A stretch of DNA of 64,000 nt from Lepidodermella squamata. Its lineage: Eukaryota; Gastrotricha. How positions within the stretch are numbered: position 1 is the stretch's first letter; every line of letters starts with the position of its first letter. The notes beneath the pieces are model-generated. The model was not told where the DNA came from. It saw only the letters and a list, made by a program, of their open reading frames with translations, and ran no database searches. Positions 46,180 through 56,605 of this stretch are shown in pieces. The DNA lies in the NCBI GenBank assembly GCA_047495785.1, contig JBLDXI010000042.1, forward strand, positions 4,526,001 through 4,590,000, read 5' to 3'. The translations under genes were made by a program, and so were the position numbers.

Positions 46180-46587
46180 GGGTGTTGCTATTGGCACATA
46201 ATTATGTGCCTCTTAATGGCTATTGGCACATAACGCTAATTTCAATTTTCGATGTTTTAGAAAGTCACGCATCGAAATGTTCAACGAGTATTGATATTAG
46301 GGTTTTCGTCAACGAGGAATCGAATGGCGATATCGAAATTGCAGTCATGGGCCCGCAAATCGGGGTATCCGTCATCTAATGGGTAGCCCAAGTAGAGTAT
46401 CTGAAGTCTATCGCACAGTTACGTGAAATCCGACGATTCCAGTGAATTCGCCGCCCTTAGATTGCTAATGCAACGTTGAAATGCTGGTATCTGGGAATTA
46501 AACTCCCGAAAAAAGCAGTTGAATGAAAAATGTTATGTGCCAATAGCCATTAAGGGGCACATAATGTATGTGCCAATAGCCACACCG
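46180..46587. mobile_element. Mutator-like MITE, 408 bp, 9-bp target duplication
   Basis: Inverted ends of about 53 bp (TGCTATTGGCACATAA and CTTAATGGCTATTGGCACAT on the left, their complements on the right) enclose a non-coding interior. The flanks AAATTTAAT at 46171-46179 and 46588-46596 are an exact 9-bp duplication, the size made by Mutator-type transposases. It sits 35 bp upstream of the LINE ORF1, probably within that LINE's 5' region. Confidence 0.8.
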
Positions 46588-47228
46588 AAATTTAATATTC
46601 AATCGCAGATATCAATCGCAGATACGAAATATTGAATGAAATAAATCAACTTATGGTCGAAATTTATAAATGAATAACATCCACACGACTTCAAAACTGG
46701 ACGGGGCCTTTTAAACCGCTCGAATGTTGAGATTTTGCGTGCCACCCTGTTTTGGGAACCTATGCCCTGGTTCCAGAGGATTTATTCTTCAGAATACACA
46801 GCTGATGTTTGGTATGAATTCAAGCCGAAGTCGAAGTCTTCGCAATGGCAATTGTAATCATAAGTGACTACTTCTCTCGGAGGGATTGCTTCTCTAAAAA
46901 AGTGAAAACATGATTTCCTTTTTCAGTGGTCACAAGCCACGTGGCTGTAGGTCATATTTCTTCGAGCGCAAACGGTTTAGTACGAAATTAAATCAAAATG
47001 ATTAATAGCGCTACTTATAGCGCTAAAAAAGATTGTCTACAGAATTTTCATGTGGATGCTACCGCGCATTCAAGATTCCTGACTCAATTAAAATTCAACG
47101 AAAAATGCGTGCAAAATTATGGACACAAGTTATCTATTCGAATGAGCAATCCCTCAAATAGCGAGCAGATTGCTACTCCAAGCTCAAAGCCTTGAATTTT
47201 CACTCCTTATTTAGATACCTCATAGAGC
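46588..47228 (+). promoter_or_regulatory. Intergenic and duplicated upstream block of small gene 4
   Basis: From about 46780 (GAATTCAAGCCGAAGTCGAAG...) to 47216 the sequence follows the region upstream of small gene 3 (about 40600-40998). It ends with the acceptor CTCCTTATTTAG 16 nt before the ATG. No separate gene is seen. Confidence 0.5.
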
Positions 47229-47837
47229 ATGAACTGGGTACCAGGTCTATCTCAGGCTAAATCAGTTGTGCAGCTTGTAACTCTAGACAAGGAAGGCGCA
47301 ATTCGAACACAAATCGACTTCTTGCAGCAATGCCCGGTAGTTTCCCAGGCCCTCTCCAGTATCCAGGCATACAGTGGCGACAAGGAAGGAGCAATTGAGA
47401 CGCAAAAACACTGTGCCAGGGCGATGATGCAAACGCTCGACAATCTTACGAATAGCATTCCAATTGTTGGTCACGTTAAGGGAGCTCTGCATTACACGTT
47501 GAGTGATACAGAGAATGCGGCTAAAGCTATCAAAGCTTCTAATCGAAGTGTTGGTGAGTAAAATCTAATATAGCTTTCCTTCCCTTTTAACTACCCCTAA
47601 TTATCCTTTCCTTTCTCAGGCATTATTGGAGGGGGCGCAATGGGGCTCATTGCAGCTGGTCCGGTTGGAGCTGTTGCCGGCGGCATGTCGGGCGCCGCTC
47701 TTATGGATACTTTGCACACTGCCGTCGAAGAGAAACCTAATGGCCTATTCGCGACTATTCACCGCTTCGGTAAAGAACCACCAGGAGGCGTTTTATTCGA
47801 TCTAGCCTTAAACTTAGCTCACGACGCTAACCTATGA
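47229..47837 (+). CDS. Two-exon GD-repeat / glycine-zipper protein, copy 4
   Basis: Exons 47229-47553 and 47620-47837 with a 66-bp intron give 180 residues. The repeats are TLDKEGAIRTQ, SGDKEGAIETQ and LSDTENAAKAI; the third has lost the Gly of GD. Exon 2 has IHRFGKEPPGG where the others have IDRFGKEPPGG. Closest to copy 3 in both coding sequence (LDNLTNSIPIVGH) and flanks. Convergent with channel copy D, 725 bp downstream. No damage is seen. Confidence 0.87.
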
Positions 47838-48562
47838 TATCGCTGGAATGGAGCTAAACATCTCAGCATGTATTCTAAACTTTATCTTTCCTAAATTCCT
47901 GTTTTTTCACGCAAATAAACCACTGATATGAGCTCATTACATCTGACTGCAAAACAGCGGAAGGATCTTGGGGAGTGAAAAGGTCCGATATTTATGGAGT
48001 AAAAATTATATCAACAGAGCCGCCTTCTGAAATCTTGCCAGCAATATTTATTCTGAAAATGTGGACAAAATCAGCAGATTTGACAGTAATAACGATGCTG
48101 CTGTTCGGCTAAATATTGGCTAAATACACGCCTGCTGCGAAAGTAGGCACTCAAATTATAACAGATTTCAAGATATTAAAAACACCTCATTAGAAATATT
48201 AATGTGTCATTTGAAAAGCAAGAAAGGGAATTAACCTAGAAAAACTGCGACGAGGATAATCGAATGAAAGCATACAACGGATAAGTAGTACACAGGTATC
48301 TTACCCCGAGCGTAAAGCCCATAATAATCGTAGGAATCTACTGCGGCAAAAAACACTTGTTGCAAATGTCATGGATGGCACGACCAACTTGTTTCATGCC
48401 GGAGTCATAGTAACGACCGATTGATCAATCAACGCGCGCTCAGAAATCCTACTTTTTAGTGGAAGCACTATGCAACGGCTCGGGCGGAAAAAGTAATATA
48501 GGTACACGAGTATCATTCAAGTTATAACTATTGTGAGATTCGCAAGTTTTAAAATCCAGGAT
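47838..48562. other. Intergenic between small gene 4 and channel D
   Basis: The first part (to about 48300) is homologous to the space between small gene 3 and channel C. A MITE fragment occupies about 48310-48440. Confidence 0.5.
48310..48440. repeat. Partial copy of the 22.8-kb / 56.3-kb MITE family
   Basis: Contains GCGGCAAAAAACACTTGTTG, then ATGGATGGCACGACC and TTTCATGCCGGAGTCATAGT. It matches, in opposite orientation, the middle and one arm of the copy at 56270-56605. The other arm is absent. Confidence 0.6.
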
Positions 48563-49957
48563 TTATGTCGTCATTTTCACAATGTAATAGCTGTCGACGA
48601 TTATCGCAATCAAAATAACAGCTCCTACCATGATGCAATCCAAAAACCGGCCAGTCCTTACAAAAGATTTGAATCGAACTTCTTTCGATGCATCATTTTG
48701 GGCATCTGTGTTGCGATCCACATCAGCGTAGATGAGAGACGTTAAAATCTGGTAGAAGGTTAGCACCAGAGATATTATGAATTTTTCTGAAACAAGGTTA
48801 ACGAGGTAAACCGTCTCCGAAGTCTGGGGAATACGATCGAAAACCGAGGCCATGACTACGGCGTAAGCCAGTACGATAGTAACACTGAAGCTTACGCGAT
48901 CCATTCCACTAGGAGGCATCAGCATACTAGCCAACTGCATTACGTACAATGCGTATACCGGCAGAAAAATGCTCATGTAGTAGTAGTGGGGTCTCCGAAC
49001 AAATTTGATGTTGAATTTGATGCGCTGTAATGTAACATCGTCAGTTCCTGATAGATTTAAAACTTCTGCTGGCATTAGGCGATCCAGTGCCCATATGTCT
49101 GTATCACCAATGAAGCTGTCTTTTGCTGGAATGTCTATTTCAAAATTCCAGACTTCCGAAATCAATGCTGTGTTGTCATAGTAACTATCCAAAATGATTC
49201 CGCACACCAATGTGTCGAACGGAAATTTCTGGAAGGAGAAATCTCCACATGTATTGTCGTACCTTCCCGTAGCCAAGTACATGGCTAATTTGTAGGAAAA
49301 AGGATAAATCCATACGTAACGATCAGATTGCCTGGTGGTTAAACAAAAAATATAATGCATAAGAGTTCAACTGTTGTGCTTACGTTTCGATTGATCTGGG
49401 CAGGATGAAAGCGTTTTGGTGGACATAACTTGGATACCTAAATATATGCAGTATATAGCTACAAAATTAATAATGATTTCACTACTGCAATACCATGTTT
49501 CCTCGAACGGAATCGGAAAAGATAGCGTGAATGATTTTGTATTATTTCTAGTGCAATAGTCCGAGTCTTCTCCTAGCAGACGGGTGCAGTTTAGTTTTGG
49601 GCACGGATAATCCCAGTGAAACCTGAAAGCAGCCCAAAGCGACAATCTGTCTTCCAATTATCAACAAGTTATCATCAACTGTTTATGGCTTTGCTATTAC
49701 CTCTGGTCTTTGTCGTTAATTTCTATCATTCGAACCAGTTGCAAAGAAACTGAGACTGTGATGGGTCCGCCTCCGTTTCTAAGTAACCAATCAGCATGTA
49801 ACGTTCGCGTCGTGACTTCTGGACACGAGTTGATAACATTTCTCTTTAAGATCTCCGACTGAAGAGAGCTTATCGGCGTAATGATCGGTAACGTTGTCGC
49901 AACTGCTTGGCTTGCAAGCCAAGTGCTCATCAAAATTTCAGCTAAAAAGAAAAACAT
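48563..49957 (-). CDS. Cys-loop ligand-gated ion channel subunit, copy D
   Basis: Exons 49957-49701, 49646-49494, 49437-49384 and 49331-48563 (257, 153, 54, 769 nt) give 410 residues. The first intron has a normal GT donor (GACCAGAG|GTAATA). The signal peptide starts MFFFLAEILMSTWL. Cys loop CGDFSFQKFPFDTLVC, 14 residues between cysteines. M1 has the variant RRPHYYYMSIFLP. The M2 entry is GMDRVSFSV, and M4 ends KMTT. Exon 4 is closest to copy E in the M3-M4 loop (DVDRNTDAQNDAS). It is the tail-to-tail partner of small gene 4. A leader acceptor TTATTTCAG|CTG lies 68 nt upstream of the ATG. It is probably a plasma-membrane subunit of a pentamer; whether copies mix is unknown. Confidence 0.92.
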
Positions 49958-50023
49958 TTCTTCACTCTTGACTTACTCTTGACAGCAAAATTGCTCGACT
50001 ATTGTAGCTTTAGCATTAACCGC

Positions 50024-50039
50024 AGCTGAAATAACGCGA
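50024..50039 (-). promoter_or_regulatory. Leader splice acceptor of channel copy D
   Basis: CGCGTTATTTCAG then CTGCGG on the minus strand, 68 nt upstream of the ATG; same core as copies C, E and F. Confidence 0.5.
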
Positions 50040-50846
50040 AAATTTAGCCAAATACATTCCTGTAGGTCATGTAGATGATAAGAATGATAGGTAGCTTTTA
50101 ATGACGTAAGCCAGTGTTTGCTTGATCAACGCACTTTTTCGATCACAACTCGCGTTAGCAGCTGTTTACTTTGAAAAGAAGAAAGAATAATCTTGACGCA
50201 TTCTTTAGCAAACTGAATGATTTTCAAAAAAATATTATTAACTTTGTGTTGGATGAGAATTATGCCTATAATTTACAACTTCCAGCGTGAAGCGTGAATT
50301 TAGGCCATCAAAGTCGTGGGATTTCAAGCCCCCAAACCCCAAATGAGAGTTTAATTATTTTTCCCCCGAATTCATGTCGCGTGCCGGAATTCGGAGGATA
50401 GCAGACCTAAATACCATTTTTAATTTCGCATTTGGTTATATCGTTGTAAACAGGTGAACAAGCTCAATCCTACATTCGAAATACATATTTCTTCGGCTTC
50501 AAATCGCTATCGACTCGGCTTTAATTGACTACTTGAATAACGGTCGTTCATCCGGGCTTCACCCACAACCCCCGGTTTATGCCTTTGTAGCGAATCGCTC
50601 GTGTCAGTATTGATGTTTTGTACAGGTTAATAGAGACATTGCTCCAACAGAAACGTATCGACGGAAATTTTTATTGCAAATTATTAATTTTAAAGACACA
50701 CTAATCTAAGGATTTCTGTGTCAAATCATAAGAAAGGAAGCGAGCAACTACAACGGAGATTATCAAAAGAAAGCATACAACAAGCAAGAATCACACAGGT
50801 ATCATTTGAATGGGTATAATGTGCAAATTCCTCAGTTATTCAGGTT
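50040..50846. other. Intergenic between channels D and E
   Basis: No gene. It includes sequence homologous to the upstream regions of E and F (ACGTAAGCCAGTG at about 50104; ATTATGCC...GTGAAGCGTGAATT at about 50265-50305). A hairpin CCGAATT...AATTCGG at about 50366-50396 is repeated in better form at 57321-57359. Confidence 0.5.
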
Positions 50847-52247
50847 TTATGTCGTCATTTTGACAATGTAATAGCTGTCGACGATTATCACAATCAAAAT
50901 AACAGCTCCCGCCATGATGCAATCCAAAAACCGACCCGTCCTCGCGAAAGATTTGAATCGAACTTCATTAGATGCATCATTTTGGGCATCGGTGTTGCGA
51001 TCCACATCAGCGTAGATGAGAGACGTTAAAATCTGGTAGAAGGTTAGCACCAGAGATATTATGAATTTTTCTGAAACAAGGTTAACGAGGTAAACCGTCT
51101 CCGAAGTTTGAGGAATGCGATCGAAAACCGAGGCCATGACTACAGCGTAAGCCAGGACGATGGTAACACTGAAGCTGACTCGTTCCATTCCACTAGGAGG
51201 CATCAGCATACTAGCCAACTGCATTACGTACAATGCGTATACCGGCAGAAAAATGCTCATGTAGAAGTAGTAGGGCTTCCGAACAAATTTGATGTTGAAT
51301 TTGATGCGCTGCATGGTAAAATTGTCTGCTCCTGTTAAATTTAGAACTTCAGCTGGCATCAGGCGATCCAGCGCCCATATGTCTGTATCTCCAATGAAGC
51401 TGTCGCGAGCTGGAATATCTATTTCAAAAGCTGAGACATCCGATATCAGTACTGTGGTGTCCACGTAACAATCTAAGACGATCCCGCACACCAATGTGTC
51501 GAAAGGAAATTTCTGGAAAGAGAAATCATCACATGAATTGTCGTATCTTCCTACTGCCAAATAGTTTGCCACTGGATCTCCAAGTGGGGTTATCCCTACG
51601 TAACCTTCAGATTGCCTGGTTTAGAACAAAACTCATACAGTCAAAAGAACAAAATGCATGAGTATATGCTTACGTTTCAATTGCCTTGGGCAGGATGAAA
51701 GCGTTTTGATGGACATAACGTGGATGCCTATACAATTATACACGAGCTATAGCTAAAAAATTCATGACTTAAGTAATTTAATACCATGTTTCCCCGAACG
51801 GAATGTTAAAATACAGCGTAAATGGTTTGGTGTCATCCCTTGAGCAATAGTTCGAAGCCTCTCCCATCAGCTGAGTGCAGTTAAGTTTAGGGCACGAATA
51901 ATCCCAGGTAAAGCTGAAAGTAGCCCAGAGCGACAATCTGTCTTCCAATTACTAACAAGCTGTCCTCAACTATTTATAGGGTTTAGTCATTACCTCTCGT
52001 CTTTATCGTTGATTTCTATCATCCGAACCAGTTGTAAAGAAGTGTAGACATGTAGTGGTACGCCTCCACTCGTAAGTAACCAATCAGTAGGTAGCGTTAG
52101 CGACGTGACTTCCGGACATGAGTTGATAAAAGTTCGTTTTAGGATCTCTGATTGAAGAGAGCTATTAGGCACAATATTCGGTAACGTTATCGCAACTGAT
52201 TGGCTTGCAAGCCAAGCGCTCAGCAAAATGTTTGCTGAAAAGAACAT
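50847..52247 (-). CDS. Cys-loop ligand-gated ion channel subunit, copy E
   Basis: Exons 52247-51994, 51937-51785, 51727-51674 and 51615-50847 (254, 153, 54, 769 nt) give 409 residues. The signal peptide starts MFFSANILLSAWLA. Exon 3 begins W-HPRYVHQNAF, and exon 4 begins QSEGYVGITPLGDP, divergent from the other copies in the segment before the Cys loop (CDDFSFQKFPFDTLVC). M1 is FYMSIFLPVYALY, the M2 entry is GMERVSFSV (Glu at -1'), and M4 ends KMTT. The 3' half is nearly identical to D and F, suggesting gene conversion. No small gene accompanies this copy. The leader acceptor lies 73 nt upstream of the ATG. Confidence 0.92.
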
Positions 52248-52318
52248 TCTTTTACCAGCTTACTTACAGCAAAATTTCTTGACTATGTATTGTAATGTAT
52301 GGCTTTGTCGATATGGAC

Positions 52319-52334
52319 AGCTGAAATAACGCGA
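52319..52334 (-). promoter_or_regulatory. Leader splice acceptor of channel copy E
   Basis: CGCGTTATTTCAG then CTGTCC on the minus strand, 73 nt before the ATG; the 13-nt tract is identical to copies C and D. Confidence 0.5.
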
Positions 52335-52756
52335 AGGTATCTAGCCAAAGGCATTTCTTGCAGTTCGTAAAGAAGATAACAATGACGATAGCTTGCTGAC
52401 GTAAGCCTTTTTGCTCGATCAACACACCTTCACGTTCCCTAGTCGCGTGTAACAGCTTGTTAGATCGTTTTTGTAAGAAAAGAAGAACTACTCTTAAGCT
52501 GAACTTTCAAAAAGTATTCAAAATTGTGTGTTGGATGAAAATTATGCCTATTTATTTTTTTATTTTTTTAAAAGCCATATCGCCCAGAAGAGGGCAGTTT
52601 AGCAAGTTGAATGAAAGAGAAACATATAATTCCAGGACAGGTTGCAGAGGAAAGGACAATTCAGATGACACCAAATCTTGGAAAGTGCGATGTAGAAAAT
52701 CCAACAACAGAATCAGACACAACAAATTTAGCAAAAATACAAAACATAACTATTGA

Positions 52757-53117
52757 CTATGGTTGTGTGGCATTGCTGGCATTGCTGGCATTGAAATGTG
52801 CGTAGGCGGCTTCGGGACACACCTTTGCAGACTGCGCGTCGTGAACGATCGATGGCATTTGATTCCACAGATGCGGGCCCCTGTACGACAGGCTCAGCTG
52901 GCCGCGCACGGTCGTGAAGGTCGGTTTGAACATTGGCTCGAAATTGCGCCAGATATAGCCGTGGCTGCGATCGTTCAATTTGAACATCGACTTTAAGTCA
53001 CCCGGCGCCATCTCATGTAGGCTCTTCCATGTGCATAGGAGTACCGCATGTTTCTGGTTGACAGTAAGCCATCTAAGTTAATGCCGAAGCGGAGCCGGAT
53101 CTGCCAAAGGATGAGCG
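52757..53117 (-). pseudogene. LINE ORF2 C-terminal fragment
   Basis: The minus-strand translation includes HAVLLCTWKSLHEMAPGDLK and LSLSYRGPHLWNQMP, the conserved C-terminal end of Jockey/CR1-like non-LTR polymerases. A (GGCATTGCT)n tandem at 52775-52795 follows. It lies on the other side of the Harbinger insertion from the matching reverse-transcriptase fragment (56606-57330, same strand). The two are probably halves of one LINE. Confidence 0.7.
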
Positions 53118-53540
53118 CTGAGGGGTTTTTTTTTATTCGCAACACTTCGAACAGTACATACTGTATTTTGTGTATTATCGTTCGAAAATAGCACTTTCTA
53201 CAAAAAATACTGTAATTTCTACGCGTTCGAAAATGCACTGTTTTTTCTATGGTATAAAGTGTATTTTTTCTGTACATAATTATCGAAACTGTATAAAATT
53301 GTATTTCATGGTCGATTCTCCGTCACTCGCTGAAGCCTTAAATTTTCACACTTTTAAAGATTTTTCATTCAACCCAACGGCATTTATCATAAACAACGCT
53401 TTAAAAAGAATGGCTCTTTGTTAATTCTTTTCTTTATTTGTCACAACATCGGATGAATATCACACGTGTAATCACAGCAGGTATTGATAAAAATTCGCAA
53501 AATATTCTGAAAATCTGCTCATCACTCATCGTCGGCGTAT

Positions 53541-54719
53541 TCAAAGCTCATTGCAGAGCAAAAACCGCTTGAATTCACCATCAGTGTCGTCCGCCAAGTC
53601 CTCTGCAACAACTGCCTGGTCACCAGAAACTTCTTCGCGAACATCAGCTCGGTCGTTAACAACCTGCCGTTCAGCAAGAGCTGGATCGGGAACAAAAAAG
53701 TCTTCCCCGTCGTCTAGACAAATATTGTGCAGGACACAGGCTGCTGCTAACTGATAGGCAGCACGTTTGATGTCCGTATATTCAGACATTTTTAAGAATC
53801 GGCGAAAGCGACCCTTAAGTATGCCAAAGGCATGCTCAATGCAAACCCTCGCCTTACTTAAGAGACGGTTGAAGGAGGTTCGCTTCTCTCGGTCTTCCTT
53901 CAAATCGGCTTCTTTGAATGGGGCCATCAAGTGTAGGAGAACGGGATAAGCACTATCTCCTGTTAAATGGTGCTTGTTGCTGGGAAAAAACGTTTTAGGA
54001 TCGTTTCGTATCGCTTCCTTTAGCAGCGATTCATTGTAAACACGCCGATCGCCGCAGGAGCCAGGGTAACCAATAAACACATCGATGAAACGACCACGGT
54101 CGTCAGCAACAGCCTGCATATGCAGTGAGCACTGCTTCTTGTAACTGGTGTAAACATGTCCTTGATTCGTAGGCGCGGATATTTGAATGTGAGTCCCATC
54201 TATTGCTCCTACGAAGCCAGAAAACCCGGTTTTTTCGTACACGCGATTTGTAATTTCATCGATTTCAGCATGATTTGGCCATCGTATGAAACGACTTTGA
54301 AACCTGGATAGACCACGACAGACTTTGTATACATCATTACAAACGGTCGAAGTAGCAACATTCCATTTGTCACCAATAGCTGCTAGGGTTTCGTTCGTAC
54401 CAAGATATCGAAGTACCATCAATACCTTAGCATGCGGTGGTAACGGAGGCCGCCCACGTCGGCGTTTGGCTAAATTGGAGATGATTATTCCTTGTTTGAC
54501 GAGAAAATTGGTCAGCTGCTCAGCTTTTCGACGAGTCATTCGAAAATGCAGGATAAAGTCGTCTGGATCATAGTTGGGAACTACCCTTTCATAATAGCCA
54601 AGGACACGGTAATGTTTACGCCGCTGCCTCTTCGTCTGTAATGCCTCAGAAATCAGACCAGCTGGCGCACAAGATCCCAGGAAATAACTAGCCGCCATGA
54701 ATAGCGCTATGGGATTCAT
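53541..54719 (-). CDS. PIF/Harbinger transposase (DDE_Tnp_4)
   Basis: An intact single-exon frame of about 392 residues if started at MNPIALFMAAS; a Met 17 residues upstream (54770) is possible. The helix-turn-helix-like N-terminal region (KVLMVLRYLGTNETLAAIGD, TSTVCNDVYKV) is followed by the nuclease core. First Asp is in FVGAIDGTHIQI, second in GYPGSCGDRRVYNES, then LTGDSAYPLL-like and the Glu in CIEHAFGILKGRFRR. These are the signatures of Harbinger/HARBI1 transposases. It acts in the nucleus on the element's inverted repeats, with the neighbouring SANT-like protein expected as the DNA-binding and import partner. No frame damage. Confidence 0.95.
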   Translation of the reverse strand: MNPIALFMAASYFLGSCAPAGLISEALQTKRQRRKHYRVLGYYERVVPNYDPDDFILHFRMTRRKAEQLTNFLVKQGIIISNLAKRRRGRPPLPPHAKVLMVLRYLGTNETLAAIGDKWNVATSTVCNDVYKVCRGLSRFQSRFIRWPNHAEIDEITNRVYEKTGFSGFVGAIDGTHIQISAPTNQGHVYTSYKKQCSLHMQAVADDRGRFIDVFIGYPGSCGDRRVYNESLLKEAIRNDPKTFFPSNKHHLTGDSAYPVLLHLMAPFKEADLKEDREKRTSFNRLLSKARVCIEHAFGILKGRFRRFLKMSEYTDIKRAAYQLAAACVLHNICLDDGEDFFVPDPALAERQVVNDRADVREEVSGDQAVVAEDLADDTDGEFKRFLLCNEL

Positions 54720-54863
54720 TATGAATAATGCTTGGTAAAATGAACCTAAACATAAAAATATACACCTCATTTCTTATAGTTGTTGAGATTCAAACTCTCC
54801 CGCCTTTATTATCACTCGAATTGCTTCTAGGAAAACAGATCTTCTCATTCACGATTCAAAGAT

Positions 54864-55745
54864 TCAGCTATCAGGTTCCGGAATATCCGGAAGATCCAAA
54901 TCATCCTGAATAATGACAGTACGGGAACGCTTCGGAGTGCCCTGTTCGCTCGCTGCATTTTTTTCCAGTATCGCCAGAAGTTTATCGTATTGGTCCGCTC
55001 GGCGCTTTTCGATTTGTTTGAATTCCTCGAGAAAGCTTTGTTGAAAAGGGGTCATCTCCGGCTGCTTGGGTTTCTTTCGAGACTTCTTCTTTGACTGCGA
55101 CTCTTCCTCCTTATCCGACGCAAAGTCGTCATCGTCGTTGCGCACAACGCCACCTGGAGCCAGGTTTGCCAGAACAATCACGGGTTTGACGGAAGGGTCA
55201 TCTTCGTACAAATCTTTCAGCTGCTCATAAAATGGCGGTTCCTCGATTTCGTCGGCCTGAGAGCCAGTCCTGCTGGTTGCGGTGTTATAGCTTGTCAAAG
55301 AAGCTTTAAGGGCGAGAAGCTTCGACTTGACCTGTGGTCCGGTAACATTAACTCCGTTGGTTGACAATTCCCGGCCGATTTTATTATAGATCGGCATCGC
55401 CTTCATCTTCCCCTTGTCGATCATAGATTTTTTCGGCTTGAACAATGCAATCAGCTGCAACACCCGTTCATCGGTCCATTTTTTGTTATCATTCCCGTTA
55501 TTGCCAGAATTAGATTCTTCTTCAAAGTCATCGGCTTCTTTGGGTGACGATGAGACAGCTTGCTGCTTTTTCGAATTTTTCGGCGGCGGTTTAATGCGTG
55601 ATGCTTCGGCAGCTCTCTGCCTATCTTCCTCGTCGCAGTCAGACTGCGAAAACATAAGTATTTCTTGTTGAATCCATCCCTGCTCCGACGGCGTCCAGTA
55701 ATAGCCAGGCTGTGCTCGGCAAGGAGGGTTGCCAAATCTATACAT
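54864..55745 (-). CDS. Harbinger second protein, Myb/SANT-like
   Basis: An intact 293-residue frame on the same strand as, and upstream of, the transposase. The region about 90-160 (KKWTDERVLQLIALFKPKKS, then GRELSTNGVNVTGPQVKSKL) is a Myb/SANT-like trihelix DNA-binding domain. An acidic region, a Lys-rich stretch (QSKKKSRKKPKQPE) usable as a nuclear signal, and a C-terminal coiled segment (EEFKQIEKRRADQYDKLLAIL) follow. In characterised Harbingers the equivalent protein binds the ends and brings the transposase to the nucleus. Confidence 0.9.
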   Translation of the reverse strand: MYRFGNPPCRAQPGYYWTPSEQGWIQQEILMFSQSDCDEEDRQRAAEASRIKPPPKNSKKQQAVSSSPKEADDFEEESNSGNNGNDNKKWTDERVLQLIALFKPKKSMIDKGKMKAMPIYNKIGRELSTNGVNVTGPQVKSKLLALKASLTSYNTATSRTGSQADEIEEPPFYEQLKDLYEDDPSVKPVIVLANLAPGGVVRNDDDDFASDKEEESQSKKKSRKKPKQPEMTPFQQSFLEEFKQIEKRRADQYDKLLAILEKNAASEQGTPKRSRTVIIQDDLDLPDIPEPDS

Positions 55746-56269
55746 ATTGAAGAAATGGAATCCTAAATGGCTAAAAATACCAATACATCACTAGATAACA
55801 ACGATCATAACATCAAAACTAACTATCAAAACTCATTAGTTTTCAACTTATGAGTGATGTTGTAATTGCGCGCGCACGTGTTTTTATGAGGAAGAACTTG
55901 ACTTCGTTTCAGGCGGATTTATTAACGGCTTAAATTATAAGCCAAAATAGCAGTGTGTGGTTCGTCTCCTCCTGTGGTCAAGCCATTTTTTTCTTCTTAT
56001 TTTCGCCCCGGCATTTTTTATGCGCACAAGAAGCCCCATTTCTACACTTTGCACACTTTTTCTGCCTGTATTATTTGCAGGAAAAATAGGGCTGTATTTT
56101 CTGTATTTTTTATTCGAATCCGTAGAAAATACAGGAGAAATACAGTATTTCTGTAGCGAATTTTCGAATGCAACAAACTGTAGCTGTAGCTGTATTTTCT
56201 GTTGCGAATAAAAAAAAACCCCTCTGTAGATTATTTTGATGGCTCGATCTTGGGACGATTTCAGCTTGC

Positions 56270-56605
56270 ATTGTGTGACCACTTAAAAGTCCAATCCAAT
56301 GCGCACGCTGATTGGTCAATTGATTGTTGCTATGACTCCCGGATGAAACGTTCTGCCGTGCGATCCATAAGATTTTTTGCAACAAGTGTTTTTTGCCGCA
56401 GCAATTTACCACGATTAATATGGAGTTTACGCTCGTGGTCAATGGAAACCGGGCAGAGGGTGTGGCAAGGTCATTTTTTTCATAAATATAAAATAATTTA
56501 TTAGTGGATCGCACGACGGAAATGTTTCATTCCGGAGTCATTAGCGACGATAACTTGACCAATCAGCGTGCGCGCCAAGGTTCAACTTACCAGTGGTTCC
56601 ACCAT
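56270..56605. mobile_element. MITE, diverged copy of the 22.8-kb family
   Basis: The arms carry GCGCACGCTGATTGGTCAA, ATGACTCC, GGATGAAAC and CGTGCGATCCA (left, about 56297-56371), repeated inverted at about 56503-56577. Arm identity is about 80%, lower than in the 22.8-kb copy, so this copy is older. It lies only about 46 bp from the Harbinger right end, and both interrupt the same LINE. Exact ends are uncertain. Confidence 0.65.

Larger units (their letters stand above)
53121..56223 (-). mobile_element. Complete PIF/Harbinger DNA transposon (3.1 kb)
   Basis: Perfect 23-bp terminal inverted repeats begin AGGGG followed by nine T and ATTCGCAAC. They sit at 53121-53143 and inverted at 56201-56223, flanked by a CTG duplication (53118-53120 and 56224-56226). 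Subterminal regions on both sides carry repeated TTCGAAAA and ACTGTATTTT-like motifs. It encodes the two proteins typical of the superfamily, transposase and Myb/SANT-like protein, both intact on the minus strand. It appears autonomous and possibly active. Confidence 0.92.
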
